Part shown: positions 33,808 to 42,301 of the stretch, in pieces | How the letters are laid out: the number at the start of each line of letters is the position of its first letter | How positions within the stretch are numbered: the stretch's first letter is position 1 | Assembly (NCBI RefSeq): GCF_000701505.1 | Contig: NZ_JNJB01000005.1 | Location: 310,001 to 374,000 of the forward strand | From: Dyadobacter crusticola DSM 16708 | GTDB taxonomy: Bacteria > Bacteroidota > Bacteroidia > Cytophagales > Spirosomataceae | Length of the DNA: 64,000 nucleotides | Reading direction: 5' to 3' | Notes under the pieces: generated by a model | What the model saw: only the letters and a program-made list of their open reading frames with translations | What the model was told of the DNA's origin: nothing | Databases searched by the model: none | Position numbers and translations under genes: made by a program

Positions 33808-34707
33808 TCAATTCTCCCTGAATGCAGCTGCAAACTCCTGCGCAAAGTCGGCAAGCTTTACCTTTCCCATGACAGCCGGGCGGTTTTTGACATAATCTTC
33901 ACTCAACAAACCGCTGTACAATGCACCGTACATTTCTGTTAACCCTGCCGCCACTGCCGGGTTCATGCCCACCGAAAGCAGGCTATTAAGCGATTCCTCC
34001 GAAGAAATCACCACCCATTTCATCTCCGGCTTGCCGATCGCTTCACCCAGAATGCGCGCACTTTCATCGCCCGTAAGTTCCTCGCTTGCTACGTAGCGGA
34101 CGTTTCTGCCCGTAAACCCGGATTGCAGCTGTTCTGCCACAGCATCGGCAATGTCAAACGGAGATACCCACGGAATCATGCGGTCGCCGCCATAGTTTAC
34201 ATAAATCCCGCCTGTGGCTTTGATCATCGGCAAGTAACCGTACAGATTGTAGTAGAAAGAAACAGGCCGCATATGCGTGATCGAAATATTGGCGGGTAAT
34301 GTATTCAGCGTTTGCTCGACGTGGTACGCCCCGGCCAGAATGCCATTTCCCTCGGCCAAATGCGCACCGATAGTACTCAGATTGACTACCCGCTTCACGC
34401 CCGAATTTTGGATAGCTTCGGCGTAATGCTGCCCCATTTGTTTGTAAAAACCAATAACATCCAGGTCTTTACTAAAGTAGCTGTGCGCTGCTACCATCGT
34501 GTAAACTGCATCGGCGCCGGTGAAGGTTTTCGTAAGAAAATCCACATTTTCAAAATTGCCGATTGCGGCTGTTGCACCTAGGTCTTCAATGTCCTGCCGG
34601 CGTTCCGGGTTGCTGCTGATCACGGTGACGTTGTGACCATTTTCAATTAACTTTTGGGCAAGTGGCTTGCTGATGTGCCCGAGCGAGCCTGTTAAAACTA
34701 TTTTCAT
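33808..34707 (-). CDS. NmrA-like NAD(P)-binding protein
   Basis: An atypical SDR of the NmrA/quinone-reductase-like group. The nucleotide-binding motif is TGSLGHISKPLAQKL, slightly divergent from GxxGxxG (Ser and His at the second and third positions). Further features are VISSNPERRQDIEDLG, VVNLSTIGAH and HMRPVSFYYNLYGYLP. A Tyr/Lys catalytic pair is not evident, so it may sense redox cofactors or reduce quinones. It is the first gene of an operon with an AraC-type regulator. Its upstream region has a candidate promoter and direct repeats. Confidence 0.85.
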   Translation of the reverse strand: MKIVLTGSLGHISKPLAQKLIENGHNVTVISSNPERRQDIEDLGATAAIGNFENVDFLTKTFTGADAVYTMVAAHSYFSKDLDVIGFYKQMGQHYAEAIQNSGVKRVVNLSTIGAHLAEGNGILAGAYHVEQTLNTLPANISITHMRPVSFYYNLYGYLPMIKATGGIYVNYGGDRMIPWVSPFDIADAVAEQLQSGFTGRNVRYVASEELTGDESARILGEAIGKPEMKWVVISSEESLNSLLSVGMNPAVAAGLTEMYGALYSGLLSEDYVKNRPAVMGKVKLADFAQEFAAAFREN

Positions 34708-34730
34708 TATGCTGTCTTTTTTGGTTTATG

Positions 34731-34789
34731 CAAAATTGCGCAACACCGAAAAAGCACACGTAGCCGAATCTACGGTTGTTGTAGCCGAA
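34731..34789 (-). promoter_or_regulatory. Candidate AraC-type operator and promoter of the NmrA/AraC operon
   Basis: GTAGCCGAA occurs at 34760-34768 and again at 34781-34789, exactly 21 bases apart, the two-turn spacing typical of AraC-family half-sites. On the minus strand a near-consensus -7 box, CAATTTTG (34738-34731), lies 21 bases from the nearer repeat. Repeat-to-promoter distances fit activation next to the -35/-33 region. Binding by the AraC protein of the same operon is inferred. Confidence 0.5.
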
Positions 34790-34871
34790 AGAAGGGCAGC
34801 AATGAGGACGCTTCAAGTTTTTGGAAAGATATTTGCATTAGCACCAGCAGAACTATCAAATCTACATTCCC

Positions 34872-35114
34872 ATGGCCCAGCCTGAACTCACCGGACTCCA
34901 GAAGCGAGCCTCCAAATACATCGACAAAGCAATCAGCTACAAAGTCCGGCCGGGCGAGGTAATCGAAGGTTACTTTTCCGGCTTTGATGAAAAAAATAAT
35001 GAGCGCGCTGTGATCCAGATGTCCAATGCAGCCGACACGGCCACACTGCCATTGATGACCGTGGTGAATTATTTTGAAGGCGTTGACGACGAAGAAGTGG
35101 AGGGGAACCCTTGA
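34872..35114 (+). CDS. Small conserved hypothetical protein
   Basis: An 80-residue acidic protein with no signal peptide. SYKVRPGEVIEGYFSGFDEKNNERAVIQMSN and LPLMTVVNYFEG suggest a small beta-barrel, perhaps Sm-like or SH3-like, which is only a guess from strand spacing. It lies alone, divergent from the NmrA/AraC operon. The ATG in TCCCATGGCC is unambiguous. No family is recognised. Confidence 0.6.
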   Translation: MAQPELTGLQKRASKYIDKAISYKVRPGEVIEGYFSGFDEKNNERAVIQMSNAADTATLPLMTVVNYFEGVDDEEVEGNP

Positions 35115-35237
35115 TTGCTTAATCTGCTCACGTGGTAACTCTGTTAAATGATGTTAAATACTTCATATAGCAGCAGTTAGTTGCTGAGCTGCCCGGTCTA
35201 ATTTTTACCTTTATGCAGCTAACTCACGTGCGATTTT

Positions 35238-37637
35238 ATGCTGCAAAACTACCTCACCGTCGCAATCCGCAACCTGCGGGTAAACGCTACCTATACCCTG
35301 CTCAACATCCTCGGCCTGGCCCTGGGCATCGCCGGCGCAACGCTGATCTTCCTTTTTCTAAGTTACCATCTCTCTACCGACAAACACCAGCCCAATGCCG
35401 GCAGGCTCTATCGGGTCGTACTCGATCTGCATTTGGACGAAGGGATTGTGCGGGAGCCAGGTTCGGCGTACCCCATGTCTGCTGCTTTGGGGAAAGACTA
35501 TGCGGGAATCGAAAAAACAGGATTTATCCGCCGAATGCCCATGGTATCCTTCGCAGCCGATGCTGCAAGTGGCCCCAGGCGTTTTATGGAAAAAGAGAAT
35601 GTCGCTTACGCAGACTACGGTTTCATGCAGCTGTTTGCATTGGATTGGAAGTCCGGCAATGCAGCAGCTACCATGCAGGAGCCTTTTACGGTGATTGTAA
35701 GCCAGAAGCTTGCACAGAAATACTTTGGAACGGAAGATGTAACAGGAAAGATCCTGCGGCTCGACAATGCGCACGACCTGAAAATTACCGGCGTGATCGG
35801 GGATCAGCAGCACCCCAGCGACTTTTTCTTTGACGCTTACATTTCCCTGCCCACCATCAAAACCATTGAACCCACCAACTGGACCACCGATTTCGGCTGG
35901 ATCAGCAGCCGGAATTTCACGTTCGCAAAACTCGCACCTGACACACAGCCTGCACACATTGAGCAGCTTATCTTGAAAAACGGGAAGAAATATTATGCCG
36001 AAAATGCACCCTACTACCGGCACCATTTACAGCCACTTGCCAACATTCACTTCAATGAAAACTATGATGGCAAGATACGCAGGTCCATTCTATGGATCTT
36101 AGCCGGTGTCGGCTTCTTTCTGGTACTGGTAGCAAGCATCAACTTCATCAATATGGCCACGGCGCAGGCTGTAAAACGTTCCAAAGAAATCGGGGTACGC
36201 AAAGCATTGGGCAGCAGCAGGCAGCAACTTTTCTGGCAGTTCAACATGGAAACACTGCTGATTACCCTGGTGGCCGCATTCGTTTCCACGTTGTTTTCCA
36301 TTGCGCTTTTTACCCCGCTCAACAACTGGACGCACACGCAGGCTTTTCAACCCGGGAACCTCCTGCAAATGGAGGTACTGCTTTTCGCCTTGGCCACAGT
36401 ACTGCTGATCGTATTGCTCGCAGGCTTCTACCCGGCGGTGATCCTCTCGGGCTTCAATCCGGTCGCTGCGCTGAAAAGCAAACTCATTTCCCGCCAGGTT
36501 GGTGGCATCGGATTGCGGCGCTCACTGGTGGTGGTACAGCTGATGATCGCGCAGGTAATGATCATCGGCACGCTGGTCATGATGCTGCAACTTGATTTTT
36601 TCAGGAATGCGGACCTTGGTTTTGACCAAAAAGGCGTGATCAGGATAACGTTGCCCAAGCAAAATGGAGAAAGCAATAACAGACAGGCTTTCCGCAATGC
36701 ACTGCTCCAATATCCGGAAGTGAAATCGGTAACCTACCAGTATGATGCGCCCACATTGGATATGGGATTCGGCGGCTCTGTCCGCTTCGATAACCGGACT
36801 GAATGGGAAAAATTCGTTATCAAGGTAAGATTTGGAGACGCTGATTACCTCAAAACCTACCAAATGCCGCTGCTCGCCGGCCGCAGCTTTTCCGATCGTA
36901 ATTCCGTGCGGGAGTTTGTGGTCAATGAAGAGTTGATGAAAAAACTTGGTGTCCGCGACCCGGATCAAATGATAGGCAGATCAATGGAAGATGGTACCTC
37001 TGGCTACAAGGGGCGCATTGTGGGTGTGGTCAAAAGTTTCCACCTGAGCTCTTTACACGACGCAACCGAACCCTGCGCCATTTATGCCCAGCCGGAACAG
37101 TACCGTGAAGTCGCCATCCGGCTCGACCTATCTTCTCTCACAAACTCTATTTCCCATATCCGGAAAGCCTGGCAGGCACATTACCCCGGCGAGGTTTTCG
37201 GCTGGGAATTTACTGAAGAGAAAATTGCCTCATTTTACGCCAAAGAAGAACAGTTAACCAACCTGATCCGGCTTTTCGCCTGGGTCGCGATTGTGATTTG
37301 CTGTCTGGGTTTATATGGAATGATCTCTTTCATGGTCACTGAAAAAACCAAAGAAATCGGCGTCAGGAAAGTGCTTGGTGCCAGTGTAGACAGCATTTTA
37401 GCCCTTTTCGGAAAGGAGCTCCTGGTATTAACCGGCATTTCCTGTCTCCTTGCAGTTCCGGCAGCATGGTCGCTCATGAACACCTGGCTGAGTCACTTTG
37501 CCTACCGCATTGATCTCCACTGGTGGCTTGTCGCAGCCGGTAGCCTGTTTATTGTCCCTGTGATCGTGCTGACAATCGGCTTCAAAGTAATGCAGGCCGC
37601 AAAGATGAACCCGGTAAAGAGCCTGGCGAGTGATTGA
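35238..37637 (+). CDS. FtsX/MacB-type ABC transporter permease
   Basis: A 799-residue permease with eight predicted membrane segments, as in duplicated MacB-like proteins of Cytophagales. The first helix follows LQNYLTVAIRNLRVNATYTLLN. A periplasmic domain (about 45-280) precedes three helices with the signature AQAVKRSKEIGVRKALGSSRQQL. A second periplasmic domain (about 440-670) and three more helices carry TEKTKEIGVRKVLGASVDSI. No ATP-binding subunit gene is nearby, so it must pair with one encoded elsewhere. Such permeases often work in mechanotransmission or peptide export rather than uptake. It lies 72 bases ahead of a paralogue. Confidence 0.92.
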   Translation: MLQNYLTVAIRNLRVNATYTLLNILGLALGIAGATLIFLFLSYHLSTDKHQPNAGRLYRVVLDLHLDEGIVREPGSAYPMSAALGKDYAGIEKTGFIRRMPMVSFAADAASGPRRFMEKENVAYADYGFMQLFALDWKSGNAAATMQEPFTVIVSQKLAQKYFGTEDVTGKILRLDNAHDLKITGVIGDQQHPSDFFFDAYISLPTIKTIEPTNWTTDFGWISSRNFTFAKLAPDTQPAHIEQLILKNGKKYYAENAPYYRHHLQPLANIHFNENYDGKIRRSILWILAGVGFFLVLVASINFINMATAQAVKRSKEIGVRKALGSSRQQLFWQFNMETLLITLVAAFVSTLFSIALFTPLNNWTHTQAFQPGNLLQMEVLLFALATVLLIVLLAGFYPAVILSGFNPVAALKSKLISRQVGGIGLRRSLVVVQLMIAQVMIIGTLVMMLQLDFFRNADLGFDQKGVIRITLPKQNGESNNRQAFRNALLQYPEVKSVTYQYDAPTLDMGFGGSVRFDNRTEWEKFVIKVRFGDADYLKTYQMPLLAGRSFSDRNSVREFVVNEELMKKLGVRDPDQMIGRSMEDGTSGYKGRIVGVVKSFHLSSLHDATEPCAIYAQPEQYREVAIRLDLSSLTNSISHIRKAWQAHYPGEVFGWEFTEEKIASFYAKEEQLTNLIRLFAWVAIVICCLGLYGMISFMVTEKTKEIGVRKVLGASVDSILALFGKELLVLTGISCLLAVPAAWSLMNTWLSHFAYRIDLHWWLVAAGSLFIVPVIVLTIGFKVMQAAKMNPVKSLASD

Positions 37638-37709
37638 GATCGGGCGGGCTAAGTGCCACACATCTTGTCTGCTTCCCGTAATAGCAGTAAACACCTGGCC
37701 TTTTACAAT

Positions 37710-40064
37710 ATGATCCTGAACTACTTCAAAATTGCATTGCGCAGCCTGCGCAGCGGCGGCTGGTATTCGGCACTTAATATCGGCGGATTAGCCGTTGTAC
37801 TTGCTGTTAGCCTGCTCCTTTTCTGGTGGGTTAAAGACGAGCTGACTTTTGACAGGTTCCATCCGGATGCAGAGCGCACGTACCTCATCAACTCGCATTT
37901 CGGAAGTGGACCCGATGAAAATACATTCACTTCCACACCTTCGCCGATCGCAATTGCAGCTGCAACCATCCCCGATATCGAGGAAGTCACCCGCACAGCC
38001 CCTTTTCCCGGCGCCATTTTCCGGGCAGGTGCAAACACGTTCAAAGAAAAGACAGGCATTGCTTTCGCCGACACCAATTTCCTGAGCATTTTTAAAGGAT
38101 TTAAGGTAATTGCCGGAAATGCTGAAAAGCCTTTTACTGCGCATAATGCGATTGTTATTTCCGAAAAACTGGCGAGAAAATACTTCGGAACTATTGACGT
38201 CCTCGGAAAAGCTATTGAAAACATTGACACCAAAACAACTTTTGTAATCAGCGCAGTGCTGGCCAATGCACCCGACAATTCATCACTCAGAAACGACATT
38301 TACGTCAACATGAACGTCCGCAAAGCCATTGACCCGGACAGGGGCGGCCAGAAGCTGATGGATGAAAGCTGGGACGATTTCGGAGTAGAAACTTATGTCA
38401 GGATAAAACCGCATACAAAGATCACAGTCGTTAACCAAAAGCTGACAGCCGCACACGCAGCTTCGGTTGACGGCAAGGCTCAATCTGATTACCGGCTTCA
38501 ATTAATGGCCGATACCCACCTTCATCCCGTAGAAGGCGGCGATTCGCCTGAACAGCAAGAGAAGATTTTGGGCATTGTGGCAGTGCTCCTGCTCAGTATC
38601 GGCTGCATTAACTACGTCAACCTGACCACCGCCCGGGCGACAAGGCGGCACAAGGAAATTGGGGTGAGAAAAGTAGTAGGTGCCGGTTCAAGGCAGCTTG
38701 CAGGACAATTACTCATCGAGTCGCTGCTGACTTTGAGCATTTCACTTGTCCTCGCCGTAGCATTGGTGCAGGTGCTACTACCCTTTTATTCAAATATAAC
38801 CGGCAAATCGGGACGCTTCTCACTTGCTGATCCTGCTGCCTGGCAGTTGCTTGCAGGCATTTTGCTCTTTTGCTTTTTAGCAGCCGGTATCTACCCCGCC
38901 ATGCTTACTTCCGGATTCAATCCCATTACTGCGCTTCGTGGCGGCGCCAGGCTAACCGGAGCGGCAGGCTTGCGAAAGTCGCTTGTTGTTGTGCAGTTTA
39001 CATTGGCAACTGTACTCGTCGTGGGGACATTTGTCATTGGAAACCAGCTTCGGTTTATCCGCCAGCGCGACGCCGGTTTTAATCGTGAACACGTTTTTAC
39101 TTTCGAAGGAAAAGTATTTGCCCAGCAGTTCAAGCAGGCATTGGCGGGCGAAGCGAGCGTTTTGGGCGTAAGTACTTCAACCGACACCCCTGTTAATGTG
39201 CAGACAGGTACCGCATCCTGCGACTGGGACGGCAAGCCCAAAGACCGGACACTGGTCTTCGCCCAGATAGGTATAGACAAAGATTTCATTCCAGATTTTG
39301 ATATTAAGCTGATAGCGGGCAACAACTTTCGCGGAACAAAGTCTGATTCGGCGCATTACATATTGAACGAAACGGCAGTAAGGCAAACGGGCATACAAGA
39401 TCCGGTAGGTAAGCGTTTCGAGGGCGATGGTGGTGAGGGTATTATCATCGGCGTTGTAAAAGATTTTAGCATGATGTCTGTGCGTGAACCGATGTGGCCG
39501 CTGGTGCTGTACAGCGACCCGCCATCTCACCATATTGTGAATGTACACACGACCGGAAAACTTGCGCCGGCTGCATTGGCGGCCGCTGAAAAGCTGTGGA
39601 AGCGATACCAGCCCGAGGTTCCTTTTGAATATACATTTCTGGATTCGACTTACGAGCAGCTTTATAAGTCGGAGCAGCAAACCGGACAACTTTTCAACTT
39701 CTTTGCGGGCATTGCGATCCTCGTTTCCTGTCTCGGCTTACTCGGCCTCGCTTCTTTTGTTACAGAGCAGCGCACCAAAGAAGTGGGCATCCGGAAAGTT
39801 CTGGGCGCGACGGTCATGCACATTACCACATTGCTTACGACCGATTTTGTCAAATTGGTCCTGATCGCAATTGTAATTGCGACGCCTGTTTCCTGGTATC
39901 TGATGGATCAATGGCTGAAAGGATTTGCATTCCAGGTTGAGCTCAGTTGGTGGACATTTGCCTTCGCAGGCGCGCTCTCCCTCTTCACAGCCTTGCTTAC
40001 CGTAAGCTATCAGGCTGTCAAAGCAGCTTTGATGAACCCTACCCACGCGATGAAGGCTGAGTAA
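37710..40064 (+). CDS. FtsX/MacB-type ABC transporter permease (paralogue)
   Basis: A second large permease of the same architecture as its upstream neighbour. The ATG at 37710 (MILNYFKIALRSLRSGGWYS) is preferred over an upstream GTG because it matches the family start. The two RxKEIGVRKV-like motifs are ATRRHKEIGVRKVVGAGSRQL and EQRTKEVGIRKVLGATVMHI, each next to three hydrophobic segments. Sequence similarity to the upstream gene is moderate, so this is an old duplication. No ATPase gene follows. The two were probably transcribed together. Confidence 0.92.
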   Translation: MILNYFKIALRSLRSGGWYSALNIGGLAVVLAVSLLLFWWVKDELTFDRFHPDAERTYLINSHFGSGPDENTFTSTPSPIAIAAATIPDIEEVTRTAPFPGAIFRAGANTFKEKTGIAFADTNFLSIFKGFKVIAGNAEKPFTAHNAIVISEKLARKYFGTIDVLGKAIENIDTKTTFVISAVLANAPDNSSLRNDIYVNMNVRKAIDPDRGGQKLMDESWDDFGVETYVRIKPHTKITVVNQKLTAAHAASVDGKAQSDYRLQLMADTHLHPVEGGDSPEQQEKILGIVAVLLLSIGCINYVNLTTARATRRHKEIGVRKVVGAGSRQLAGQLLIESLLTLSISLVLAVALVQVLLPFYSNITGKSGRFSLADPAAWQLLAGILLFCFLAAGIYPAMLTSGFNPITALRGGARLTGAAGLRKSLVVVQFTLATVLVVGTFVIGNQLRFIRQRDAGFNREHVFTFEGKVFAQQFKQALAGEASVLGVSTSTDTPVNVQTGTASCDWDGKPKDRTLVFAQIGIDKDFIPDFDIKLIAGNNFRGTKSDSAHYILNETAVRQTGIQDPVGKRFEGDGGEGIIIGVVKDFSMMSVREPMWPLVLYSDPPSHHIVNVHTTGKLAPAALAAAEKLWKRYQPEVPFEYTFLDSTYEQLYKSEQQTGQLFNFFAGIAILVSCLGLLGLASFVTEQRTKEVGIRKVLGATVMHITTLLTTDFVKLVLIAIVIATPVSWYLMDQWLKGFAFQVELSWWTFAFAGALSLFTALLTVSYQAVKAALMNPTHAMKAE

Positions 40065-40174
40065 GCATCGAAACCAACCCCTGCACACAACTTGAACCAA
40101 CTTGACGCGCATTTGAACGGGATTTAGCAGGTTTCCAGGCCATTTTTGCCCAAAAACAAACAAGCAAAAATGCT

Positions 40175-41599
40175 ATGAAAAATCTCGTTCACGTTCTGTT
40201 CATTCTCTGCGCAATGCAGAGTTTTGGTCAAAAGAAAAGCAATCCCTCCACATCTAAAAAGGTTGATTACACTATCCCGCTCACACCTGAAAAGTGGCAG
40301 TTCCAGGCTGACAAAGTAAGTTTTGAAGATCACAATGGAAAAAAGGCGATGAAGCTCGCGCCAAATTCGGGTCAGGTGGTATTGAAAGATTTGGTATTCA
40401 GAGACGGCACAATTGAGTTTGACATTGATCCCTCACCGGCGGAATTTGCAGAGTCGGTTTATTTTCACCGGAAAGATGCCAAAGAACAGGAGATTGTCTA
40501 CCTCCGCATGTCCAGGGTCGGCAACAAGGTGGCAAACCAGGGCATTCAGTACTCGCCTTATTTTGATGGAATCAATATGTGGGATATGTATCCCGACTAT
40601 CAAGCGCCTGCGATGGCAAAAGCGGGTGAATGGAATCACGTGAAGCTGATCGTGTCGGGCAAAAGGCTGCAAGTCTTCCTGAACAATGCACCTCGGCCGG
40701 CGCTGGATATCCCGGAGTTGCAAGGCAGTGAAATGGAAGGCAGTATCGCATTTGAAGGCGCTTCGCATATCGCCAATGTTCAGGTAAAGCCCAACGAAAC
40801 GGAAGGTTTGAGTCCGCTGGCGCTTCCCGATTTAACCGATCACGACGGGCTCTATCTGCGAAAATGGGCTTCCACTGCGGCTTTTGATCTTCCGGTCGGC
40901 AGTGAACTGGCTTTTCAAAATCAGGCGAAACCCGAGTTGTTTACAGATAGCATTGCAGCTGAACGTGCTGGTCTGGTAAACCTTACCCGCAAGCACGGCG
41001 GCAACACAACGCGTAAGGCGATCTGGCTGAAAACAAAAATCAGTGCCAAAGAAGCTGTGAAGGTTGGTCTGCAATTAGGTTTCAGCGATGAAGTATGGGT
41101 TTTTCTAAATAATCAGATCATTTTCGCTGATAAAAACCTTTTCCAACAAAATATGAAACGTTATCCCGACGGGCGGATCTCAGTTCAGAATGCGACTGTT
41201 AAACTGAATCTCGACAAGGGTGAAAACGACCTGCTGATCGGCGTTGCAAACGATTTCTACGGCTGGGGCATTATGGCGCGGCTTGAATACAGCGAAGCAA
41301 TCTCTGAAACCGACCATATTACAGGCATTGTCAGCCTGGCGAAAGAGATCGCCAACATGGATCTTGAACCTTACATCGGAACTTACAGCAATCCCGAAGT
41401 ACAGTTCAAGCTTTCGTTCGCGAAAAAAGATAACGCAATTACCGTCCAAGCCACCGGCCAGCAACCAGCCGAACTACGGCCAACTGGCAAGCATGCCTTC
41501 GCCTACCCCTCCGCAGCTATCCTATTCGAATTCTCCCCCACCGACAAAAAGGTAATATTCCGGCAAGGCAGCGAGAGTCGGGTGTTTGTAAAGGAGTAA
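40175..41599 (+). CDS. Exported LamG/DUF1080-like protein with C-terminal DUF3471-like domain
   Basis: A signal peptide (MKNLVHVLFILCAMQSFGQ) is followed by a concanavalin-like beta-sandwich (about 45-205). It shows the DUF1080-like pattern FRDGTIEFDIDPSP, VYFHRKD, AGEWNHVKLIVSGKRLQVFLN and GSIAFEGASHIANVQV. A middle region (about 225-385) resembles a carbohydrate-binding jelly roll (ISAKEAVKVGLQLGFSDEVWVFLNN). The last 80 residues (LEPYIGTYSNPEVQFKL onward) fit the DUF3471-type domain found behind serine beta-lactamase-like enzymes. It has no catalytic residues I can name and probably binds or processes a glycan. A long hairpin follows the stop. Confidence 0.75.
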   Translation: MKNLVHVLFILCAMQSFGQKKSNPSTSKKVDYTIPLTPEKWQFQADKVSFEDHNGKKAMKLAPNSGQVVLKDLVFRDGTIEFDIDPSPAEFAESVYFHRKDAKEQEIVYLRMSRVGNKVANQGIQYSPYFDGINMWDMYPDYQAPAMAKAGEWNHVKLIVSGKRLQVFLNNAPRPALDIPELQGSEMEGSIAFEGASHIANVQVKPNETEGLSPLALPDLTDHDGLYLRKWASTAAFDLPVGSELAFQNQAKPELFTDSIAAERAGLVNLTRKHGGNTTRKAIWLKTKISAKEAVKVGLQLGFSDEVWVFLNNQIIFADKNLFQQNMKRYPDGRISVQNATVKLNLDKGENDLLIGVANDFYGWGIMARLEYSEAISETDHITGIVSLAKEIANMDLEPYIGTYSNPEVQFKLSFAKKDNAITVQATGQQPAELRPTGKHAFAYPSAAILFEFSPTDKKVIFRQGSESRVFVKE

Positions 41600-41634
41600 T
41601 GCGGGGATTGAAGTGAGTTACCATTTTCTTCAAG

Positions 41635-41670
41635 ATCTTGGTTGAATGCGCGGCTGCATTCAACCAAGAT
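41635..41670 (+). terminator. Long perfect hairpin after the LamG-like gene
   Basis: ATCTTGGTTGAATGC and GCATTCAACCAAGAT form a 15-bp perfect stem with a 6-base loop, 36 bases past the stop. The following sequence is T-poor, so termination may be partial. The hairpin's last base overlaps the -33 element of the hicA promoter. Confidence 0.65.
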
Positions 41671-41700
41671 TTGTAAATCTCATATTTAAAAATATATTTG
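41670..41700 (+). promoter_or_regulatory. Promoter of hicAB (full consensus match)
   Basis: TTTG (41670-41673), a 19-base spacer and TATATTTG (41693-41700) match the Bacteroidota sigma-factor consensus at every defined position. Transcription would begin near 41707. Confidence 0.8.
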
Positions 41701-41718
41701 TAACTAATATTTAGTTAC
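41700..41718. promoter_or_regulatory. 19-bp palindromic operator of hicAB
   Basis: GTAACTAA, three bases and TTAGTTAC make a perfect 8-bp inverted repeat that begins at the last base of the -7 box and spans the predicted transcription start. HicB proteins repress their own operon, so this is the probable binding site. Confidence 0.75.
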
Positions 41719-41740
41719 ACGCTCCTTTCTATACACACTT

Positions 41741-41935
41741 GTGTCAGTATTAGCGTTCTACGGATATCGTGAATTGCCTACAGGAGCAACTGGCGGATCG
41801 AGACGAAAATTTGCTGATTCATCGAAGCATATTATTAGTCTTCACAAACCTCATCCAGGGCAAATAGTTAAAGTTTACGTGATAGAACAAGTAATTGGGA
41901 TTCTCAAAGAAAATGGAAAAGTCAAAAATGATTAA
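41741..41935 (+). CDS. hicA: HicA-family toxin with short N-terminus
   Basis: A small double-stranded-RNA-binding-like fold that acts as an mRNA-cutting toxin. Core features are present: ATGGSRRKFADSSKHIISLH, with the catalytic-type His region KPHPGQIVKVYVIEQVIGILKENG. The first start available in frame is GTG, giving 64 residues against roughly 80-85 for the longer members of this group. Codons just upstream (encoding LYTLV before VLAFYGY) still resemble the usual first helix, but an in-frame TAA at 41705 and the promoter position prevent them from being translated from further upstream. The toxin may therefore be weakened. It overlaps the hicB start. Confidence 0.75.
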   Translation: MSVLAFYGYRELPTGATGGSRRKFADSSKHIISLHKPHPGQIVKVYVIEQVIGILKENGKVKND

Positions 41936-42296
41936 CGCACTGTTCTACAATGGATACACAGCAAATATCCATTACAGCCCGGCCGATGAAGTGTTTTTTG
42001 GAAAGTTAATCGGTGTAAACGACCTGGTGACCTTTGAGGGTACCTCGGTTGAAGCCTTGAAGCAAGGCATGCAGGAAGCAGTCGACGATTACATTGAGAC
42101 TTGCAGGGTGCTGGGGAAGCAGCCTGAGAAGTCTTACAAAGGTGTTTTTAATGTACGCGTTTCATCTGATCTGCACAAAAGAATAGCACTGCTGGCTTCC
42201 CAGTACAATGTTACGCTGAATGATTTTGTAAAATCTGTTTTACAATATGCATCCTCGCATCAGGAGCTTGGCGCTGAGGTTTTCGGCGAAAAGTAG
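41928..42296 (+). CDS. hicB: HicB-family antitoxin
   Basis: The ATG at 41928 is chosen because MINALFYNGYTANI aligns with the usual HicB start; a second ATG at 41913 would add five residues. The N-terminal partial RNase H-like fold has DEVFFGKLIGVNDLVTFEG and VDDYIETCRVLGKQPEKSYKG. The C-terminal part, FNVRVSSDLHKRIALLASQYNVTLNDFVKSVLQYA, is a ribbon-helix-helix-type DNA-binding domain. It overlaps the toxin gene by 8 bases and would repress the operon at the palindrome upstream. It appears intact. Confidence 0.9.
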   Translation: MINALFYNGYTANIHYSPADEVFFGKLIGVNDLVTFEGTSVEALKQGMQEAVDDYIETCRVLGKQPEKSYKGVFNVRVSSDLHKRIALLASQYNVTLNDFVKSVLQYASSHQELGAEVFGEK

Positions 42297-42301
42297 CTCT
42301 C

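Noticed and set aside
33214-33942. 242-codon open frame antisense to the AraC and NmrA-like genes
   Set aside because: It spans two well-supported genes on the other strand and their junction, so it is a shadow.
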